Assembly: GCA_050692195.1 (NCBI GenBank)
Contig: JBOGVA010000021.1
Location: 1-9,370 of the forward strand
DNA length: 9,370 bases
Origin: JBOGVA01 sp050692195
GTDB taxonomy: Bacteria; Actinomycetota; UBA4738
Reading direction: 5' to 3'
Part shown: positions 5,229 through 9,370 of the stretch, one piece after another
Numbering within the stretch: position 1 is the first letter of the stretch
Layout of the letters: each line of letters opens with the position of its first letter
Notes under the pieces: model-generated
What the model was told of the DNA's origin: nothing
The model's database searches: none
What the model saw: only the letters and a program-made list of their open reading frames with translations
Position numbers and translations under genes: made by a program

Positions 5229-6871
5229 CCGCGCTGGGCCGTCCCCACCCCGTAGCGCATGAACGGCAGGTGCACGGTCGAGTGCGAGTCTGTGTCCACG
5301 GCGAACTTGACGCCGTGGCGCTTCGCCCACATCACATGTTCGTCGCGGAGGTCCAGCCGGTCCGGATAGGAGTTGATCTCGAGCGCCGTTCCCGTCCGGG
5401 CCGCGGCGGCGAACACCTCCTCCAGGTCGAACTCGATGGGTGGCCGTTGGCCGATCTTTCGGGTGGTGGGATGCCCGATGATGTTGACGAAGGGGTTCTC
5501 GCAGGCCCGGGCGATCCGCCGCGTCATCTGCTCCTTGGACTGGTTGAACTCGGTGTGGACCGATGCCACGAGCACGTCGAACCCCTCGAGGAACTCGGGT
5601 CCCCAGTCGACGTTGCCATCGGCGTCGATGTTCAGCTCTGAGCCGTGCAGCAGGACCATCTTCCCCTGCTTCTCCAGCTCACGGACCCGCTTGCGCTGAG
5701 CCAGCATCTTCTGGTCGGTCATTCGCTGCATCCACAGGTTGGGCGCGTGGTCGGTCACCGCGTAGTACGCGTACCGGCGATCTCTGGCGGTGGCGATCAT
5801 CTGCTCGAGCGTTGAGAGCCCGTCGGTCAGGTTCGTATGCGTATGGAGGTCTCCCCGGATGTCCTTCAGCTCCACGAGCTTCGGAAGGTCGCCGTGCAAC
5901 GCCGCCTCGATCTCGCCTCGATCCTCTCGCAGCGTCGGAGCGATCCACGGCAAGCCGAGCCTCTCGTAGACCTCCTCTTCCGTCTCCGCCACGACGAGCT
6001 CGCCGCTCGTGGCATCGAACAGCCCGTACTCGGAGAGCTTGAGGCCCTTGCGGACCGCGATCTCCCTGGTGCGAATGTTGTGGGCCTTGGATCCCGTGAA
6101 GTATTGGAGGGCCGCTCCCCAGCAGCCCGGTGGGATGACCCGGAGGTCCACCTGCAGGCCCTTCGTGGTGCGAATCGACGTCTTCGTCTCGCCCCGAGCA
6201 ATGACCCGGTCCGCGTAGGAGAGATGGGTGAAGGCCTCCATCATCGGGCCGGGAGTGTCCGAGGCGACCAGGATGTCGATGTCCCCGATCGTCTCCGCCA
6301 TGCGGCGGAGGCTGCCGGCATAGGCGCACTTGGTGCAGCCCTCGACGGCCGAGAGCTCGGCCACGATCTCCTCCGCCAGGTCCGTGGCCACGCCGAGCAG
6401 GATACGATCCCCCGACTGCTGGATGAGCTCGATGCCGCGCAGGATGTTCTCCTCCGTCTTCGGGCCGAACCCTTTCAGCCCTTCGAGCCTGCCCTCGTGG
6501 ATGGCGTCGGCCAGCTCCTCGACCGAGGCGATGTGCAGGTCCTTGTACAGGACCATGGCCTTCTTCGGTCCCAAGGTGGAGATGGAGATCATCTGGCGGA
6601 CGCCCGCGGGCACTTCGGCCCGCAGCTCCTCCAGCGCATTGATCGCGCCGGTGCGAAAGTACTCTTGGATCTTCTCGGCGATGGACTTCCCCACATTGGG
6701 GATGGCCAGGATGCCTCGCTCGTCGAGCGTGGAGATGTCCGCGTGGTAGCCGCCGACCGACCGGGCGGCCTTGTCATAGGTCCGAACCCGAAACGCATCC
6801 CCTCCCGAGATCGAGAGAAGGTCGGCATATTCCTGCAGGAGGGCCTCGATCACCTCGTTCGCCCGGGCCAT
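5150..6871 (-). CDS. polX: DNA polymerase X family protein with PHP domain (PolX)
   Basis: This is a repair polymerase of the B. subtilis PolX type, with a family X gap-filling polymerase joined to a PHP metallo-phosphoesterase. In studied homologues the PHP part gives 3'-5' exonuclease and abasic-site or 3'-end processing. It has 573 residues, against about 570 in B. subtilis. The N-terminal 8-kDa and helix-hairpin-helix region (1-150) contains IPNVGKSIAEKI (57-68) and LKGFGPKTEENI (132-143). In the palm, GSLRR leads to GDIDI with Asp197 and Asp199, and Asp242 is the third catalytic Asp. PHP metal ligands are present: His343, His345, Asp374-His375, Glu412, His439, His467, Asp526 and His530. 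The chosen ATG at 6871 starts MARANEVIEALL; the frame extends to 6919. No Shine-Dalgarno precedes it. It heads a two-gene unit with mpg and is divergent from the permease gene. Confidence 0.95.
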   Translation of the reverse strand: MARANEVIEALLQEYADLLSISGGDAFRVRTYDKAARSVGGYHADISTLDERGILAIPNVGKSIAEKIQEYFRTGAINALEELRAEVPAGVRQMISISTLGPKKAMVLYKDLHIASVEELADAIHEGRLEGLKGFGPKTEENILRGIELIQQSGDRILLGVATDLAEEIVAELSAVEGCTKCAYAGSLRRMAETIGDIDILVASDTPGPMMEAFTHLSYADRVIARGETKTSIRTTKGLQVDLRVIPPGCWGAALQYFTGSKAHNIRTREIAVRKGLKLSEYGLFDATSGELVVAETEEEVYERLGLPWIAPTLREDRGEIEAALHGDLPKLVELKDIRGDLHTHTNLTDGLSTLEQMIATARDRRYAYYAVTDHAPNLWMQRMTDQKMLAQRKRVRELEKQGKMVLLHGSELNIDADGNVDWGPEFLEGFDVLVASVHTEFNQSKEQMTRRIARACENPFVNIIGHPTTRKIGQRPPIEFDLEEVFAAAARTGTALEINSYPDRLDLRDEHVMWAKRHGVKFAVDTDSHSTVHLPFMRYGVGTAQRGWLTKDDVINSWPLSKLKRFLRKGRA

Positions 6872-6878
6872 GAGGCCG

Positions 6879-6884
6879 ATTGTA
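6879..6884 (-). promoter_or_regulatory. Candidate -10 element for polX
   Basis: The minus strand reads TACAAT (5 of 6 to TATAAT), with 7 bases between it and the ATG at 6871. Transcription would then start at or beside the start codon, giving a leaderless polX mRNA. The -35 region (6902-6907) is poor. The alternative is a promoter further upstream with an untranslated leader. Confidence 0.35.
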
Positions 6885-6924
6885 GTCAGGAGACCCCAGA
6901 GCGCCTCCCGAACAATCAAGCCTG

Positions 6925-6930
6925 TATAAC
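6925..6930 (+). promoter_or_regulatory. Candidate -10 element for the permease gene
   Basis: TATAAC (5 of 6 to consensus) lies 36 bases upstream of the permease GTG start. The predicted transcription start near 6937 leaves a 29-base leader containing GGAGG. No good -35 is seen at the expected distance. Confidence 0.4.
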
Positions 6931-6952
6931 GTCCCTAGCGTAAGGAAGGGTC

Positions 6953-6957
6953 GGAGG
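6953..6957 (+). promoter_or_regulatory. Ribosome-binding site for the permease gene
   Basis: GGAGG lies 8 bases before the GTG start codon at 6966. An in-frame TAG at 6936-6938 rules out an earlier start, so this site decides the N-terminus. Confidence 0.75.
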
Positions 6958-6965
6958 ACGAGAGA

Positions 6966-9370
6966 GTGGGCCGATCACACTCGCCGGAGCCTTCCGGCAC
7001 TGGAACGGCGGGGAGCCGGACCGCCGGCCCGGCGGGCCGCCTGGGAGGGTGGCTGTGGCCCCTGGCCAGCCCGCCGTGGCTCAAGGCCCCCCTCCTGCTC
7101 ATGCGTTACCCGGGGTTGCTCCTGTCGGTGGGCGGGGCGGCCCTCTTCCTCGCCCTGGCCAGCGCGTCCGGTCCGCTGTTCCTCTCCTCGGCCAGCAACG
7201 CGGCCCTGGCCAAGGGCATCGAAGGCCCATGCTTCTGGGGAGTGGGGCTCCAGGTGATCAGCAATGGTCCTCTGGTCGACGACCCCGGGCGCGGGATCGT
7301 CGCCGCCGAGGCGCTCTCGGCAAAGGAGGGCCGGCTGCGCGGGCTCACCGCCCCGATCTCCCGGCTCGGGCCTCCGGTTCGGACCATCCTCACTTCCGCG
7401 GTGCAGGTGGCGAGGCCCGGCGGCGGCGATGAAGCCTTCGGCGTCCGGCTGTTATCCCGAACCGGGGCCCTTTCCCACATCCAAGCGGTCGGAACCGCCG
7501 GCGCCGAAGGTGTCTGGCTGCCGGACACGAGCGCGGAGTCACTCCAGGTCCGTCCGGGCGAAGAAGTGATCCTTCGGTCAAACACCGTCCGAGACGGGCG
7601 GCTGCGAGTCCGCAGGGCGAGGGTCCGGGTGGCGGGCATCTACCGCGATCTGAGGACCCAACCCCTCTCCGAGTTCTGGTGCTCCCAGTTCTTCGTCTTT
7701 CGTCCCCGCTCTGGGCTCGATAACCCTCCGCCGGTGATGCTGATCGACTCTGCGCTCCTGATGAGGATCGGCCGGCGCCTGGGCGAGACCGATGCCAAGT
7801 TCACGTGGGAATTTCCGCTTCGCGCCGCGGGCCTAACACTCACCGAAGCGGAGAACCTGGCGGGCAGGCTCGACCCGAACAAGATCCAGATGGCCCTCGG
7901 TGGAAGCTACCGCGGCCTCGGGCGGGCGACCTCCGAACTCCCGATCATCGCGCAGCAGGCCAGGGAGACCGTCGTGGCGCTGGAGGGCTCGGTTCGAACC
8001 GTATCCATCGCGGGCGGGATCGTGGCTCTGGTCGTGGTAGCTGCGGCCGGGGTCCACTGGGTGACCCGGCGCAGGACGGAGGTGGCCCTCCTCTCCGCGC
8101 AGGGAGTGGGCCCGGCGCGGATGGCGGCGAAGGCCCTGCTGGAGACGGTAATACCGGTCGCCGTTGCCGCGGCCATCGGGTGGGCAGGGACGATCTGGCT
8201 GATGAAGGTCCTCGGCCCGACCCCTCTCCTGGAGGCGGAAGCGCCAGGATCGGCCGCGCGCCAGGTCCTATGGACGGCGGGCTTCGCTCTGTCCCTCCTG
8301 TCGGTGGTCGCCGCGATATCCGCCCGCCGGGACGTCGAGGCCCTTCCCTCGCGAGCACGCGAGGCGCTGGGCAAGGCGCCCTGGGAGATCGCCGTGTTGG
8401 CGCTCGCGGCCGCTTCCCTGTACGAGATCCTGACCCGAGGAACGGCGCCCGTCTCCGGGCGTGCCGGGCCTCCGAAGGTCGATTTCCTCCTGCTCCTGTT
8501 CCCCATCCTCTTCGTGGCCGGAGCCTCAGGGCTGGCCGCACGCGGAGTGAGGCGGGTGCTCCCCCGGCTACGCGCGGCGAGCCGGTCGTGGCCACCCCCT
8601 CTGTATCTCGCGGCCAACAGGCTGGCCGGTGCCTCCAGGGTTGCCGTTGCGCTGGTCACCGCGGCCGCCCTCTCCGTGGGCATCCTCACCTACGCGGGGG
8701 CCCTCGCCTCGTCCGTCAAGGCCACCTCTCAGGCGAAGAGCTCGGTATTCACCGGGAGCGACGTGGTCGTCACCCTTGCCGATGACGTCCCGGTCCCCGA
8801 GAGCCTCGCCTCCACCTCGACGAAGGTGATCAGGACAGAGGCGGTCTTCCTGCCGGACCAAATCCGCGTCGACGTCCTCGGGGTCGATCCCAACACGTTC
8901 TCCCGAGCGGCCTTCTGGGACGAGAGCTTCGCCTCGAAGGATCTTCAGGAACTACTGGGTGGCCTCCGGTCCAGCCCGGGCGCATCCGCCGCATCCGCCG
9001 TGATGGCCGGCGGAGCCCTACAGAGCGCGGGGACACTCGATTTCCCGGCCGCAGACGAGATCCGCATCGTCTCCGTGGACTTCGTCCGGGCCTTCCCCGG
9101 GATGCGATCCAACCGGCCGCTGGTCGTCGTGGATCGGAACGTGCTCAGCGATCCAGAGATCCGAGGGATCCCGGTGTTGTGGGCAAGAGGCGAGCCGGCG
9201 GAGGTCCTTCGAGCCCTTCGAGAAGCCGGGGCGCCTGTCATTCAAGAGGTGAGCGGCGCCGAGATCCAAGCGACGCCCGGATTCCTGTCGCTTTCGTGGA
9301 CCTTCGGGTTCCTCCTCGCTCTGGGAGTGGCCACCGGCCTGATCGCTCTTGTGGGAACGCTGCTGTACCT
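6966..9370 (+). CDS. FtsX-type ABC transporter permease (partial, runs off right edge)
   Basis: This is a membrane component of a MacB/FtsX-type ABC exporter; such permeases pass mechanical force to an extracytoplasmic domain and need a separate ATPase, which is not in this window. At least 801 residues are open to the edge. The layout is a 45-residue N-terminus, TM1 (about 49-71), a large extracytoplasmic domain (72-345), TM2 (346-366), TM3 (393-415), TM4 (434-454), TM5 (474-490) and TM6 (507-527). A second block follows with TM7 (559-582), an extracytoplasmic domain (583-772) and a last TM (about 779-801) cut by the edge. This is the duplicated two-block layout common in Actinobacteria. Cys89 and Cys239 in the first outer domain could form a disulfide. 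The start is GTG with a good ribosome site. The transported substrate cannot be told from sequence. Confidence 0.85.
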   Translation, partial: MGRSHSPEPSGTGTAGSRTAGPAGRLGGWLWPLASPPWLKAPLLLMRYPGLLLSVGGAALFLALASASGPLFLSSASNAALAKGIEGPCFWGVGLQVISNGPLVDDPGRGIVAAEALSAKEGRLRGLTAPISRLGPPVRTILTSAVQVARPGGGDEAFGVRLLSRTGALSHIQAVGTAGAEGVWLPDTSAESLQVRPGEEVILRSNTVRDGRLRVRRARVRVAGIYRDLRTQPLSEFWCSQFFVFRPRSGLDNPPPVMLIDSALLMRIGRRLGETDAKFTWEFPLRAAGLTLTEAENLAGRLDPNKIQMALGGSYRGLGRATSELPIIAQQARETVVALEGSVRTVSIAGGIVALVVVAAAGVHWVTRRRTEVALLSAQGVGPARMAAKALLETVIPVAVAAAIGWAGTIWLMKVLGPTPLLEAEAPGSAARQVLWTAGFALSLLSVVAAISARRDVEALPSRAREALGKAPWEIAVLALAAASLYEILTRGTAPVSGRAGPPKVDFLLLLFPILFVAGASGLAARGVRRVLPRLRAASRSWPPPLYLAANRLAGASRVAVALVTAAALSVGILTYAGALASSVKATSQAKSSVFTGSDVVVTLADDVPVPESLASTSTKVIRTEAVFLPDQIRVDVLGVDPNTFSRAAFWDESFASKDLQELLGGLRSSPGASAASAVMAGGALQSAGTLDFPAADEIRIVSVDFVRAFPGMRSNRPLVVVDRNVLSDPEIRGIPVLWARGEPAEVLRALREAGAPVIQEVSGAEIQATPGFLSLSWTFGFLLALGVATGLIALVGTLLY

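Noticed and set aside
5837..6943. A 368-residue plus-strand open frame over polX
   Set aside because: It is antisense to the conserved PolX palm and PHP motifs and shows no recognisable domain.
7805..8785. A 326-residue plus-strand open frame within the permease region
   Set aside because: The frame starting at 6966 stays open to 9370 and gives clean membrane segments; this other frame is Gly/Arg-rich shadow.

Overview
The window is GC-rich and matches a deep-branching member of the Actinomycetota. The evidence is the actinobacterial-style 5' third of a 16S rRNA gene, a B. subtilis-type boxA in the rRNA leader, a class A penicillin-binding protein with one PASTA domain and a Pro/Ser tail, and start sites that look leaderless or nearly so. 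I cannot assign a class from about 430 bases of 16S. No mobile element, CRISPR array, tRNA or phage-like gene is visible. It reads as ordinary chromosome.

Layout, left to right. Bases 1-429 are the 5' part of 16S rRNA on the minus strand; the rest of the operon lies off the left edge. Bases 430-812 hold no protein gene but form a structured rRNA promoter and leader: a TTGACG/TAGCAT promoter, a hairpin at the predicted RNA 5' end, a 12-bp terminator-like hairpin, a boxB-like hairpin and boxA. Then comes tyrS (minus), which appears to have lost the usual residues of both class I synthetase signature motifs. A 60-bp divergent gap separates it from a class A penicillin-binding protein gene (plus). 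This gene converges on, and overlaps by 21 bp, a 3-methyladenine DNA glycosylase gene (mpg, minus). mpg follows polX (minus), encoding a family X DNA polymerase with a PHP domain. After a 94-bp divergent gap, a large two-block FtsX-type ABC transporter permease gene (plus) runs off the right edge.

Functional reading. polX and mpg form a compact base-excision-repair pair: the glycosylase makes abasic sites, and a PolX/PHP enzyme can process and fill such gaps. tyrS and the rRNA operon are translation genes in the same orientation. The penicillin-binding protein gene sits inverted between mpg and tyrS. I recall mpg and tyrS being neighbours in other Actinobacteria such as Mycobacterium, so the minus-strand order polX-mpg-[PBP]-tyrS-16S may be an old arrangement with one insertion.

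I see no clear new multi-gene system. The best leads are the TyrRS with HIGH changed to TLGW and KMSKS changed to AMGQS, the polX-mpg pair whose glycosylase lacks a normal start codon, the lipobox-like signal on the penicillin-binding protein, and the terminator-like hairpin between the rRNA promoter and boxA.
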